Part shown: piece after piece, positions 7,636 to 15,574 of the stretch | Position numbering within the stretch: position 1 is the stretch's first letter | Layout: each line of letters opens with the position of its first letter | Assembly: GCF_002159555.1 (NCBI RefSeq) | Contig: NZ_NFIV01000002.1 | Coordinates: 1 to 64,000 of the forward strand | Direction: 5' to 3' | DNA length: 64,000 nt | Source of the DNA: Muribaculum sp. An289 | GTDB lineage: Bacteria > Bacteroidota > Bacteroidia > Bacteroidales > UBA932 | The notes under the pieces: generated by a model | Seen by the model: only the letters and a program-made list of their open reading frames with translations | The model's database searches: none | Told to the model about the DNA's origin: nothing | Translations under genes and position numbers: made by a program

Positions 7636-8961
7636 ATGAAATCGGGAAGGAATTTTCGTGGAATAGCCGTAATCCTGATAACCGCCGCAACCGTTATGGC
7701 TGCTGCGGCGGTTTTCCTTTTCAGGCACGGAGCCGGAGTTGCCAGGGAAGATGCGGACGACCTGCCGGTCCCGATATCCTTGAACGATACTCTGGACAAT
7801 TCGTTTTCCGAACTTCCGGAATTCGAAAAGATGGACAGGAAAATCAATTCCTGGATTAAGTTCTGGGATATAAAGGGAGTGTCTTTGGCCGTGATGAGGA
7901 ATGATTCCCTGCTTTTCGCAAAAGGCTACGGATGGGCAGACAAGGAGCAGTATGTGCGCATGCAGCCCTACCATCTTCTGCGCATAGCTTCCGTCTCCAA
8001 ACTTATTACGGCGACGGCCGTGATGAAGCTGAAAGAACAGGGCCTCATGCCTTTGGATACCCTCGTTTTCGGAGAGAAAGGCATCCTGAGCGATTCCCTG
8101 TATTTGGAAGCCTCCGACCGGCGTTATTACGACATTACCGTGGAGCATCTGCTCCGCCATCAGGGAGGTTTCACTTTGAGCAGGGGGGACCCCTTGTTCT
8201 GTACTTCCGAAATAATCCGCTGGGAGCATCTCGATTCCCCACCTACTACCGAGCGCCTTGTCAAGTATATTTTAAGCAGGAGGCTCGGCTACAAACCGGG
8301 AACGTGGCAGAAATACTCCAATGTTGGCTACATGTTCCTTTCGCTTGCCATAGAGAAGATAACCGGAATGCCTTACGAACAGTATGTCAGGGACAGCATA
8401 CTTGCCCCGGCCGGCTGTTACGATATGTGGCTCGGGAGGAATTATTATGCCCAGCGGCATCCCGGAGAGGCAAAATACTATATGCACAAGGATGCGCAGC
8501 CTGTCGAGGATTTTCACCTTGACGGTACGATGGTGCAGAAGTGCTATGGCGGCAGCGACTTCGAGAAGCTGCTCGGTGCGGGCGCCTGGGTCGCTTCGGC
8601 TTCCGAACTTGCCCGTTTCGTGGCTTCCATTGACGGCTGCGACGTGATTCCGGACATAATTTCCCCTGAGAGTGTGGCCGAAATGACCGAATATATGGGC
8701 TCTTCCGTATTCCCGATAGGGTGGGCGGACATCCGCCGTAACGGAGAGTGGTACCGTTCCGGAACGCTTTCAGGCACGAGCGTCCTTGTAAAATACTATC
8801 CGGACGGTTACTGCTGGATACTCATAACCAATTCAAGTACATGGAAAGGCTCCATGTTCTCCAAAGACATAAGCCGCCTTTTCAACCAATTGTCCCGTAC
8901 CGTTGAAGAATGGCCGGAGAGGAATCTTTTCGAGCTTCAGGAGGGGAGTCTGAACAGATAA
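7636..8961 (+). CDS. serine hydrolase, beta-lactamase/class C fold
   Basis: A 441-aa protein with an N-terminal membrane anchor or uncleaved signal (about 9-29) and a periplasmic domain of the class C beta-lactamase / penicillin-binding-protein superfamily. Catalytic motifs are SVSK (Ser119-Lys122, SxxK) and YSN (about residue 220, YxN), with a later SGTLSG resembling the third box. It may be a D-Ala peptidase, esterase or peptidoglycan-modifying enzyme; resistance is not implied. It starts 6 nt after the kinase-like gene. Its 3' end overlaps the convergent methyltransferase gene by 25 nt, so antisense overlap is expected. Confidence 0.85.
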   Translation: MKSGRNFRGIAVILITAATVMAAAAVFLFRHGAGVAREDADDLPVPISLNDTLDNSFSELPEFEKMDRKINSWIKFWDIKGVSLAVMRNDSLLFAKGYGWADKEQYVRMQPYHLLRIASVSKLITATAVMKLKEQGLMPLDTLVFGEKGILSDSLYLEASDRRYYDITVEHLLRHQGGFTLSRGDPLFCTSEIIRWEHLDSPPTTERLVKYILSRRLGYKPGTWQKYSNVGYMFLSLAIEKITGMPYEQYVRDSILAPAGCYDMWLGRNYYAQRHPGEAKYYMHKDAQPVEDFHLDGTMVQKCYGGSDFEKLLGAGAWVASASELARFVASIDGCDVIPDIISPESVAEMTEYMGSSVFPIGWADIRRNGEWYRSGTLSGTSVLVKYYPDGYCWILITNSSTWKGSMFSKDISRLFNQLSRTVEEWPERNLFELQEGSLNR

Positions 8962-9719
8962 AAACAGGAAGTCGTGAAAAAATTCCTGATCCATGGGAGT
9001 TTTCCCATGAATGCGGGCAGGAGTCTCGGTCGGAGGCCGAATTTTATCTCGTAATGCGGATTTATGAGCCAGAAACGCCTGTCGAGCACGGCCGCCTTGT
9101 GTTTTTCCAGCAGCTTTTCGAACAACTCTATCGGGGTGCGGGTTTGTTTTATCGAGAGCAGTTCCGTTATGCATGCCTTGTCTTCCCCCGCGGCCTTCAG
9201 AAGGGCTGCGTAAACGGTTGCCGGCAGGAGATGTATGAACGGCAGGTGGGACAGAATCCGGTTCCTGCATATCTGCTGATGGCCCCCGAACGGCATCTGC
9301 CATGCAGGGAATGCCATGAAAACAAGCCCTCCGGGCTTCATGTATCTTCCGAGATTCGACATGAAGGTCTCCTTGTCCGGGATATGTTCTATTACATCAT
9401 GGCAGACAATCAGGTCGAAGCCGTTTTCGAATTCGGTTATCTTGAAAATATCGGATGCAATGAACCTTCCTTCTGCCTTTTCCTCCCCGAAAAACCTTAT
9501 CGCATCGGAGATTTTGTTTTCAGCGAGGTCCACCCCGGTCACGGAACATCCCAATTCGGAGAACGGAAGGAGGTTTCCGCCTTCCCCGCAACCTATTTCG
9601 AGGATTTCCATTCCTTTTTCCGGTTTTATGAAAGCCGATATGTAGGGAAGAAAATATTTTTTGCTCGTCGCGGCGAGTTCATTGAAATACAATTTTCTGT
9701 CAGTTTGTCTCCGTTGCAT
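8937..9719 (-). CDS. class I SAM-dependent methyltransferase
   Basis: A 260-aa protein with the methyltransferase core: LEIGCGEGGNLLPF (motif I, about 37-50), VTGVDLAENKI (acidic loop) and FDLIVCHDVIEHIPD (motif IV region). The C-terminus (about 200-260) is basic and aromatic and may contact membrane or a glycolipid; several relatives modify cell-envelope glycans. Substrate unknown. It lies 31 nt downstream of the sulfatase on the same strand and may be co-transcribed with it. It overlaps the convergent hydrolase gene by 25 nt. Confidence 0.82.
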   Translation of the reverse strand: MQRRQTDRKLYFNELAATSKKYFLPYISAFIKPEKGMEILEIGCGEGGNLLPFSELGCSVTGVDLAENKISDAIRFFGEEKAEGRFIASDIFKITEFENGFDLIVCHDVIEHIPDKETFMSNLGRYMKPGGLVFMAFPAWQMPFGGHQQICRNRILSHLPFIHLLPATVYAALLKAAGEDKACITELLSIKQTRTPIELFEKLLEKHKAAVLDRRFWLINPHYEIKFGLRPRLLPAFMGKLPWIRNFFTTSCFYLFRLPS

Positions 9720-9750
9720 CTGTTCTCAGTTTTCAAATTGATTTGTAACT

Positions 9751-11253
9751 TCAAAGATACGCATAATGAAATTCTTCTTCAAGCAGTGGCCATGAAGGGT
9801 CGGGGACGTGTTCCCTTTCCATTACGGCCCTCAGGCGCGTGGCTATGCGGCGGTATTTTCCCGAAATGTTTTCTTCGTCAAGCAGGTTCCTGTTTTCTCC
9901 CGGGTCGTTTTCCAAATCGTACAGTTCCCAAATCGAGCCGTCCGGGGATGAGGCACGTAATCTGATGAGTTTCATGTTTCCCGAGATGACGGCCTGTTTT
10001 CCTCCTTCTTCCTGGAACTCGAAATAGAGCCATTCGTGTTCTTTTTGCCGGCCTTTCCCGGTAAGTTCCGGAAGGATGGAAATGCCGTCCGATGCCGTTT
10101 CCGAATCCGGAGCGCTTCCTCCGCAGTTTTCGAGTATCTCCCTGAAAGTCGGGATAAGATCCCAGAACGCCATTGTATGCCCGCTTTCGCTTCCCTGTCC
10201 GATGATTCCGTTCCATACGGCGATGAAAGGAACCCTTATGCCCCCTTCGTAAAGGTCTCTCTTATAGCCGCGGTAGATTCCGTTGCTGTCGAAAAAGTCC
10301 GGGTCGGCACCTCCTTCTTTATGCGGGCCGTTGTCGCTGGCGAAAATTATGAGAGTATTGCCGAGTATGCCTTTTTCTTCGAGTTTGCCTACTACCTGTC
10401 CTACATACATGTCGAGCCTGTAGACCATTGCGGCGAAGGTTGCCCTCGGCTCAGGCTGCGAGCAGTATCCCCCTTTTCTGAATGCCGGGCCCGAATCGCA
10501 GCCCTTGTAAGGCGTTTCCGGATATCTGCCGCTGAATTTTTCAAGGATTGAATCTTCGGGGACAAGCAGTTCCGCGTGCGGAAGTACGTAAGGGAGGAAC
10601 AGGAAAAACGGATTTCCGGCATTGGTGTCTATGAATTCCAAGGCCTTTTCATGTATCAGGTCCTGGGAATAGGTCCCGAATCCCCCGTCCGCATTGTCTT
10701 CGAGGATGATTTTCCTGTCATTTTCCCAAAGATGGTCGGGATAATAATTGTGTGCGAGCAGCTGGCAGTTGTATCCGAAAAATTCGTCTACTCCTTGTGC
10801 GGAAGGGTCTCCGACGGTCCCCGGGGCTCCGAGCCCCCATTTTCCGAAAACTCCTGTCCTGTAGCCGTTTTCCTTAAAAAGCAGGAAAATATTTTCCATT
10901 TCCGGAAGCGGGAACTGTCCTTCCGGCGGGGTTTCGATGTTTCCCCTGACAGGAGCGTGCCCTGAGTGCAGTCCTGTCAGCAGGCATGCCCGCGACGGAG
11001 CGCTGACCGTTGTTCCGGAATAGCACCTTGTAAAGCGCATCCCCTGTGCGGCAAGGCTGTCGATATTCGGGGTTTCGAAGCGCTTCTGCCCGTAGCAGCC
11101 GATATCGCCGTATCCGAGGTCGTCTGCAAGGATGAAAACCACGTTCGGCCTGTTGTCCTGTCCTTGAATCGGCTCCGCTGTCTGCGCCGTTGCGTTTTCC
11201 GCGATTGCCGGGCAGCCCAGTGCAAGACTTGTTATGACTATTCCTTTTTTCAT
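9751..11253 (-). CDS. arylsulfatase, Ser-type, exported
   Basis: A 500-aa alkaline-phosphatase-superfamily sulfatase with a signal peptide (about 1-24). The N-terminal block NVVFILADDLGYGDIGCYG (37-55) supplies metal-binding aspartates. The modification site is SAPSR (Ser84-Arg88): the first residue is Ser, not Cys, so formylglycine must be made by the radical-SAM anaerobic maturase, which is encoded divergently next door. The later block FASDNGPHKEGG (about 300) supplies further metal ligands. Likely removes sulfate from host or dietary glycans in the periplasm. Unusually, no SusC/SusD pair or glycoside hydrolase is adjacent, so the substrate is unclear. Confidence 0.92.
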   Translation of the reverse strand: MKKGIVITSLALGCPAIAENATAQTAEPIQGQDNRPNVVFILADDLGYGDIGCYGQKRFETPNIDSLAAQGMRFTRCYSGTTVSAPSRACLLTGLHSGHAPVRGNIETPPEGQFPLPEMENIFLLFKENGYRTGVFGKWGLGAPGTVGDPSAQGVDEFFGYNCQLLAHNYYPDHLWENDRKIILEDNADGGFGTYSQDLIHEKALEFIDTNAGNPFFLFLPYVLPHAELLVPEDSILEKFSGRYPETPYKGCDSGPAFRKGGYCSQPEPRATFAAMVYRLDMYVGQVVGKLEEKGILGNTLIIFASDNGPHKEGGADPDFFDSNGIYRGYKRDLYEGGIRVPFIAVWNGIIGQGSESGHTMAFWDLIPTFREILENCGGSAPDSETASDGISILPELTGKGRQKEHEWLYFEFQEEGGKQAVISGNMKLIRLRASSPDGSIWELYDLENDPGENRNLLDEENISGKYRRIATRLRAVMEREHVPDPSWPLLEEEFHYAYL

Positions 11254-11306
11254 GCTCCGTTATTCTGTTTTCAGTTTTCTGCTTTCAGTTTTTCCAATCC
11301 ACGGGA

Positions 11307-11314
11307 CAAAGATA
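11307..11314 (-). promoter_or_regulatory. promoter core of the sulfatase gene
   Basis: On the minus strand TATCTTTG at 11314-11307, giving a leader of roughly 45 nt before the ATG at 11253. No good -33 element is seen at 19 nt. Confidence 0.5.
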
Positions 11315-11367
11315 TGAAAACTTTGACAAGCCCGGATAATTAATCTGTTAATGCATAAGGACGATTC

Positions 11368-11489
11368 GCCCTCGGCTGTACCGGTACGGCCCGACGGTAA
11401 ATCCCTCCCACGCACAAGTGCGCGGGCCCCTCCCGTTCACGAGGCCACGGGCGGCCACGCCGTAAGGTCGTACCGGTACAGCCGAGGGC
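11368..11489. repeat. GC-rich 122-bp palindromic element
   Basis: A perfect 21-bp inverted repeat (11368-11388, starting GCCCTCGGCTGT, and its complement at 11469-11489) encloses 80 bp that contain a smaller perfect hairpin CGCAC-AA-GTGCG and other complementary GC-rich blocks. It is far more GC-rich than the flanks. It lies between the divergent sulfatase and maturase genes. It could be a mobile palindromic repeat or a structured RNA; it does not look like a simple terminator because there is no T-tract. Confidence 0.75.
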
Positions 11490-11528
11490 CTTGAACCCTT
11501 GATGTACTTTTGCCTTGAACCCCTGATG
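11488..11528 (+). repeat. 17-bp direct repeat pair
   Basis: GCCTTGAACCCTTGATG at 11488-11504 and GCCTTGAACCCCTGATG at 11512-11528, one mismatch, 24-bp period. It overlaps the right arm of the GC-rich palindrome and ends 24 bp before the maturase -7 element, so it could be part of the mobile element or an operator. Confidence 0.7.
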
Positions 11529-11552
11529 CGTGGAAATATGGCAATTTTTCCG

Positions 11553-11561
11553 TAGTTTTGC
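11553..11561 (+). promoter_or_regulatory. promoter core of the maturase gene
   Basis: TAGTTTTGC matches TAnnTTTGC. It ends only 4 nt before the ATG at 11566, so transcription would start at or very near the start codon (leaderless or nearly so). The -33 region (GTGG near 11530-11533) is weak. Confidence 0.55.
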
Positions 11562-11565
11562 CGTT

Positions 11566-12711
11566 ATGGGAAAAACTTTCAACCTTGAGTACATTTTCGA
11601 AGACGGGCGTTTTGTGCAGTCCCGTCCGTTCTCGCTGATGCTTAAGCCGGTAGGCGGTGCCTGCAACCTTGATTGTGCCTACTGTTATTATAAGGGAGGG
11701 CATCTCTCGGGGAGAATGGACATGGGCCGGCTGGAAGCGGTTTTCGAGAATTACGGCTCATCCCAGCCTTCCGGAGCGCCCCTGACCTTTATCTGGCATG
11801 GGGGAGAACCACTTCTGGCGGGCGAGGAATATTTGCGTGAGGCAATAAGGTTGCAGAAGACCCTTTTTTCAGGCTTCGGCAGCGGTCCAAGGCAGGTGCT
11901 GAATATCCTTCAGACAAATGCCACGGCCGTTACCGAAAGCCTCGCTTCCTTTCTTGCGGAAAACGGTTTCCTTTGCGGGGTGTCGGTGGACGGACCGGAG
12001 ATCCTGCATGACACTTCCCGGAAAACCTTGTCCGGTGACGGTTCATGGAAGCGGACGATGCGCGGAATAAGGCTGTTGCAGGATGCCGGCGTACAGGTCA
12101 ATGCCATGGTGGCCGTCGGGAAGCACAATGTCGCCTATCCTGCACAGGTTTACGGTTTTCTGAAAGATGCGGGGCTCGGGTACATTCAGTTTCTACCTGT
12201 TGCGGAGGGCCCTTCAGGCTGGCTCGAAGGGGAGGATTGGGGGGATTTCCTGTGCGGAGTCTTTGATTTGTGGAAGATTTCGGACATAGGGAAGGTTTTT
12301 GTGAATTATTTTGATAACACGCTTGCCCTGCATGTCGGCATGGAGCCGGATTTGTGCGTTCTTGCGCGTACCTGCCCTCCGTGTCCTTCTGTCGAAGCCG
12401 ACGGCGCCGTATATGCCTGCGACCATCTGTCCCGTCCTTTGGGTGGAAACATGCTGGAGGGGGCGCGGCTTGCCGAAATCATGTCTTCTTCACAGGAATA
12501 TTCGCATGAAACGGAAAAATATCTTTCGCTTTCGGAAAAATGCCGCTCCTGTCCTTACCGGAGGCTGTGCAACGGGGATTGTCCCGTCCACAGGACTGTC
12601 CTGCTTGAAAACGGTGAGCGGATATCTTCGTTATGTCCCGGATATAGGAAATACTTTGCCTACACCTACGATTTTTTCGCGGAGTGGGCGGCTTCCATCA
12701 GCATCCGTTGA
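11566..12711 (+). CDS. anaerobic sulfatase-maturating enzyme (radical SAM)
   Basis: A 381-aa radical-SAM/SPASM enzyme that oxidises the Ser or Cys of a sulfatase to formylglycine without oxygen. The radical-SAM cluster motif is C33xxxC37xxC40 (CNLDCAYC), preceded by the family block FSLMLKPVGG. The C-terminal SPASM region has the auxiliary-cluster cysteines (CPPCPSVEADGAVYACDH, then CRSCPYRRLCNGDCPVHR). I chose the ATG at 11566; an upstream in-frame ATG at 11530 would add 12 residues but lies before the promoter core. It faces the Ser-type sulfatase divergently, a functional pairing. It may also serve sulfatases elsewhere in the genome. Confidence 0.93.
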   Translation: MGKTFNLEYIFEDGRFVQSRPFSLMLKPVGGACNLDCAYCYYKGGHLSGRMDMGRLEAVFENYGSSQPSGAPLTFIWHGGEPLLAGEEYLREAIRLQKTLFSGFGSGPRQVLNILQTNATAVTESLASFLAENGFLCGVSVDGPEILHDTSRKTLSGDGSWKRTMRGIRLLQDAGVQVNAMVAVGKHNVAYPAQVYGFLKDAGLGYIQFLPVAEGPSGWLEGEDWGDFLCGVFDLWKISDIGKVFVNYFDNTLALHVGMEPDLCVLARTCPPCPSVEADGAVYACDHLSRPLGGNMLEGARLAEIMSSSQEYSHETEKYLSLSEKCRSCPYRRLCNGDCPVHRTVLLENGERISSLCPGYRKYFAYTYDFFAEWAASISIR

Positions 12712-12740
12712 GAAACAGCCTCTTAAAAATTTTTCAATGG

Positions 12741-13301
12741 TTATTTGTGACATTTTCCGGAAAATGTTTCCGAAATGACTTTGTCCATAAGTATGTCGTG
12801 GGGCTCTTTCGGAACCGAGCCGACAAGCTGGTAATCGAAGCAGATGCCTGTTTTCCTGACATTGCTTCCGGCCAGCAACCTGTCGTAAAAACCTTTTCCC
12901 CTGCCCATGCGTCCTCCTTCACGGTCGAAGGCCACTCCCGGGACAATGACAAGGTCTATCTCGCCGATGGCTACTTCGCGTGCCCCTGTTTCAGGCTCGG
13001 GAATCGAGTAGGATTCTCCTTCATGCATTTCTGATATTCCGGTAAACTGTCTGATTATCAAGTCGTCTCCATTGACGACCGGAAGGAAGACGTTTTTCCC
13101 CGAGGCTGCCGCCCTTGTCACGAGGCCGTGGGTGTTGACTTCATCGGGCAAAGACCAGTAGCACAGTATGTTCCGCGCTTCTATGTATTCGGGGCTTTCC
13201 TCCAGGTTGGCTATGACTTTTTCAGACCTTGCGAGCCTTTCTTCCATGGGGCATTGTTTTTTCAGCCCCGATATCAGTTTTCTCAATTCTTTCTTTTCCA
13301 T
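12741..13301 (-). CDS. 5-formyltetrahydrofolate cyclo-ligase
   Basis: Converts 5-formyl-THF to 5,10-methenyl-THF with ATP, recycling a folate storage form in the cytoplasm. The 186-aa length is typical. The signature GRGKGFYDRLLAG (about 135-147) forms the phosphate and substrate site, and the N-terminal KKELRKLISGLKKQ is the usual start helix. DLVIVPGVAFDREGGRMG precedes the signature. Convergent with the maturase gene. It is the last of a minus-strand series with the DUF2752, CD225 and CDF genes, though gaps of 30-87 nt make a single operon only possible. Confidence 0.9.
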   Translation of the reverse strand: MEKKELRKLISGLKKQCPMEERLARSEKVIANLEESPEYIEARNILCYWSLPDEVNTHGLVTRAAASGKNVFLPVVNGDDLIIRQFTGISEMHEGESYSIPEPETGAREVAIGEIDLVIVPGVAFDREGGRMGRGKGFYDRLLAGSNVRKTGICFDYQLVGSVPKEPHDILMDKVISETFSGKCHK

Positions 13302-13331
13302 CGCTGGATTCCTGTGTTTGTTAAACAGCTT

Positions 13332-13715
13332 CTAAATTCCTATGATATTGCGTGTTATCCACCATGCGGCTATGACTGCCAGGATGACGGCAATCGTTTT
13401 CGGACTGTTTACCGCCGCATGGAATTTGGGATGTTTTTTCCTTCCGGCTTCCGCTGCGGCAATCACTCCGATGGCCGGAATCGAAGCCACAAGAAGCCCG
13501 TTGTATCCTATCGCTTTGGCTATCTGTCCGTGCAGCAGTGCATGTATGGCCCTTTGGGAGCCGCATCCCGGACATTGAAGGCCGGTGAGCGCATGAAACG
13601 GGCATTTCGGAAACAGGACACTTTTTTCAGGGTCTGTAGTCGCAAAAATAAAAACCGCCGCTGCAACGAAAACGATGGCAGCAGTCCATAAAATCCCCCG
13701 TTTCGTAATCGTCAT
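13332..13715 (-). CDS. DUF2752 membrane protein
   Basis: A 127-aa small membrane protein with three hydrophobic stretches (about 8-28, 65-82 and 102-122). The core FHALTGLQCPGCGSQRAIHALLHG (about 41-64) with its CPGCG motif defines DUF2752. The paired cysteines could bind metal or form a disulfide; function is unknown. It starts immediately after the CD225-like gene (start 13715, upstream stop 13716), so the two are co-transcribed, a frequent pair in Bacteroidota. Confidence 0.85.
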   Translation of the reverse strand: MTITKRGILWTAAIVFVAAAVFIFATTDPEKSVLFPKCPFHALTGLQCPGCGSQRAIHALLHGQIAKAIGYNGLLVASIPAIGVIAAAEAGRKKHPKFHAAVNSPKTIAVILAVIAAWWITRNIIGI

Positions 13716-14027
13716 TTATACAGTTATGCCGCTCAGGGTAAGCAAGCTTATTCCGAATATATAATAGAGCAGCAGGCAAATCAGATAAAAGCCGCCACCG
13801 AATAAAAATGAAGCTATCGTCCAGTTTCTGGCTATCCGGCTGGCCCTTTCGGCTTCTTCATAACGGCCTGCCTCGTAGTTGGCGCTGACCTGCGCGGCGT
13901 AGACTATGCCTACGATTCCGAAAGGCAGGCAGCAGAAAATCGTGGTAAGGATTGAGGAGGCCAGCCATGTCTTGGGACGGGGTGGGGCGTTGTAATACCT
14001 GTTGTTGTTTTGTTCGTATATTTCCAT
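13716..14027 (-). CDS. CD225/dispanin-like membrane protein
   Basis: A 103-aa protein with a Tyr/Asn/Pro-rich N-terminus (about 1-19) and two hydrophobic helices (about 22-45 and 70-100) joined by a charged segment (NYEAGRYEEAERASRIARNW). This layout, with ILTTIFCCLPFGIVGIVYA in helix 1, is the bacterial CD225/dispanin family, related to interferon-induced transmembrane proteins. Bacterial role unknown. It abuts DUF2752 without a gap. Confidence 0.82.
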   Translation of the reverse strand: MEIYEQNNNRYYNAPPRPKTWLASSILTTIFCCLPFGIVGIVYAAQVSANYEAGRYEEAERASRIARNWTIASFLFGGGFYLICLLLYYIFGISLLTLSGITV

Positions 14028-14114
14028 GATAAGATGTGTTTTTTACCGACTGCTAATTTAGGAAAATTTTTTGAAAAATATGCTTCCCCCGGTTCGGTAC
14101 TGCCGTCCGGCATG

Positions 14115-15008
14115 TCATGAAACCCCGAAAACATCCTCGGGGTGTGTTCCGAATGGCTCTATGTGGACGACTATGTCGTATACTTCCGGAATGCTTTGAC
14201 GGATGTTTTCTTCTATCCGGTTCGCCATGGAATGCGCCTGCGACAGGGTCAGGTTCCCGTCGGCTTCCACATCGAGGGTTATCATGTATTTTCCTCCAAT
14301 GCTCCTGGACCTTATCCTGTGCGGGTGGCTGACACCCTCGACTTTGGCAGTGGCATCGACGATTTTCTGGTAGACCGAGACATCCTTTACCCCGTCCATC
14401 AGTTCTACGTTCGAGTCCATGAAAATCCTTATCGCCGACCAGATTATGAAGCAGGATACGATGATTGCCGTGACCGAATCGAGTACGGGCATCCCGAGTA
14501 TGAACGAGAAGAACAGGCCTGCAAGTACGCTCAGCGAGATAATCATGTCGTTCCGCATGTTTATGCCGTTGGCTATGAGCATCTGCGACCCTGTCTTTTT
14601 CCCGACTTTCGTCTGGTAAAGGGACAGAAGCAGTTTGCAGATTATCGAGGCGGCCGTGACATAGATTGCAATCATCCCGGGCATGGGCCTCTGTCCTTCG
14701 GAAAACAGACTTTTAATGCCGGAGATGAACATTTCCGCGCCGGCGAAGAAAATCACCATCGAAAGTATTTTCGTGGCAATCGATTCGGCCTTTGCATAGC
14801 CGTAGGCGTATTTCCTGTTCGGCTTCTTCCCCATAATCTTGGCTGTGGCAATCATTACTATCGATATTGCCACGTCCGAAGCCGAGTCTATTCCGTCTCC
14901 TATGACGGCAATGCTCCCGCTGACGAAGCCGGTGACGATTTTCGCCGCTGCGAGTACCCCGTTGCCTATTGTGCTGACGTATGATGCCCTGACAATCTGC
15001 TTTTCCAT
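14115..15008 (-). CDS. cation diffusion facilitator transporter
   Basis: A 297-aa inner-membrane divalent cation/proton antiporter, probably exporting zinc, iron or manganese. Six hydrophobic segments are followed by a cytoplasmic C-terminal metal-binding domain (about 205-297, with HPHRIRSRSIGGKYMITLDV). Metal-site pairs are DGIDSASD (about 38-45) in helix 2 and the NGINMRND block (about 147-154) in helix 5, where the usual HHRSD-type pattern reads differently, so metal choice is uncertain. The ATG at 15008 is required to keep the first helix, and it lies 4 nt after a promoter core, suggesting a leaderless mRNA. Confidence 0.9.
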   Translation of the reverse strand: MEKQIVRASYVSTIGNGVLAAAKIVTGFVSGSIAVIGDGIDSASDVAISIVMIATAKIMGKKPNRKYAYGYAKAESIATKILSMVIFFAGAEMFISGIKSLFSEGQRPMPGMIAIYVTAASIICKLLLSLYQTKVGKKTGSQMLIANGINMRNDMIISLSVLAGLFFSFILGMPVLDSVTAIIVSCFIIWSAIRIFMDSNVELMDGVKDVSVYQKIVDATAKVEGVSHPHRIRSRSIGGKYMITLDVEADGNLTLSQAHSMANRIEENIRQSIPEVYDIVVHIEPFGTHPEDVFGVS

Positions 15009-15011
15009 GGT

Positions 15012-15044
15012 GCAAATATAAGAAGTTATTTAAAATTTTTTCAA
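15012..15044 (-). promoter_or_regulatory. promoter of the CDF gene
   Basis: On the minus strand TTG (15044-15042), 21 nt, TATATTTGC (15020-15012), then ACC and the ATG at 15008. Transcription would begin at the start codon. Confidence 0.65.
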
Positions 15045-15220
15045 AAGTTCTTTGTGACCCCATTCCGGCATCTTTCCGCTATTTTTCCGGTATTTTTGCC
15101 GTAAAATAGCGCTGCTATTCTCTTCAAAAAAACGGCAAAAACCTACACGGAAGTCTGTCTCAAATTTTCTGAGAAAAAATTTTAAGCAGCTTCCAAATAG
15201 AAGCCGTGAGCCTCGTATTC

Positions 15221-15359
15221 GGGGAAAGTGGGGGGGGAAGTGCCACTGATTCGCGGAAAAATGGTTCACTTTCCCCGGAAAAACAGCGAAAATGGCGGTA
15301 AAATCAATATTTTCGAGGGGAAAGTGCACCGAAAAAGCGGGAAAATGGTTCACTTTCCC
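15221..15359. repeat. four alternating GGGGAAAGTG repeats
   Basis: GGGGAAAGTG at 15221-15230 (plus), CACTTTCCCC at 15267-15276 (minus), GGGGAAAGTG at 15317-15326 (plus) and CACTTTCCC at 15351-15359 (minus). The two minus copies sit in a longer direct repeat (GGAAAATGGTTCACTTTCCC and near copy) with 84-bp period. The surrounding 15.0-15.7 kb stretch holds no gene I can support. It lies 210-350 bp upstream of the CDF gene. Confidence 0.7.
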
Positions 15360-15403
15360 TCATCAGGCCGAACCATGCCATTGCTTGTTAGTCATATCGT
15401 ATC

Positions 15404-15574
15404 TACACCTCACAGTTAGCTATCATTCTTGTAATATATTGATATTCAATATTTTACCAAAATTACCCCTGCGCTTGGGTGCCTCGTGAAGTACCCAAAA
15501 GCAGCCCGTGTTTTTGCAAGTTATTGAATATCAATCATTTTTAAAAAGCCTGGGTGGACGTGGGGTGGAAAAAT
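15404..15574. repeat. palindromic intergenic repeat, copy A
   Basis: One of four copies of a roughly 175-bp element. Outer ends: CACCTCACAGTTAGCTATC on the left and GGTGGACGTGGGGTGGAAAA on the right, which are near complements. Inner AT-rich arms contain ATTGATATTCAATA-type inverted blocks. Central hairpin: CTGCGCTTGGGT, a 12-nt loop, ACCCAAAAGCAG. Copies B, C and D are at 30594, 57540 and 60984. Confidence 0.8.

Noticed and set aside
7636-8961. Antibiotic-resistance beta-lactamase
   Set aside because: It has the superfamily SxxK and YxN motifs but a membrane anchor and sequence closer to general serine hydrolases; resistance cannot be claimed.
11340-11703. Arg/Gly-rich frames across the GC-rich palindrome
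   Set aside because: They read through the inverted and direct repeats and into the maturase gene antisense; repeat-driven, not genes.
15030-15353. Phe/His-rich 107-codon frame upstream of the CDF gene (minus strand)
   Set aside because: The repeated HFP words come from the GGGGAAAGTG repeat cluster; no promoter or ribosome site, and low complexity.
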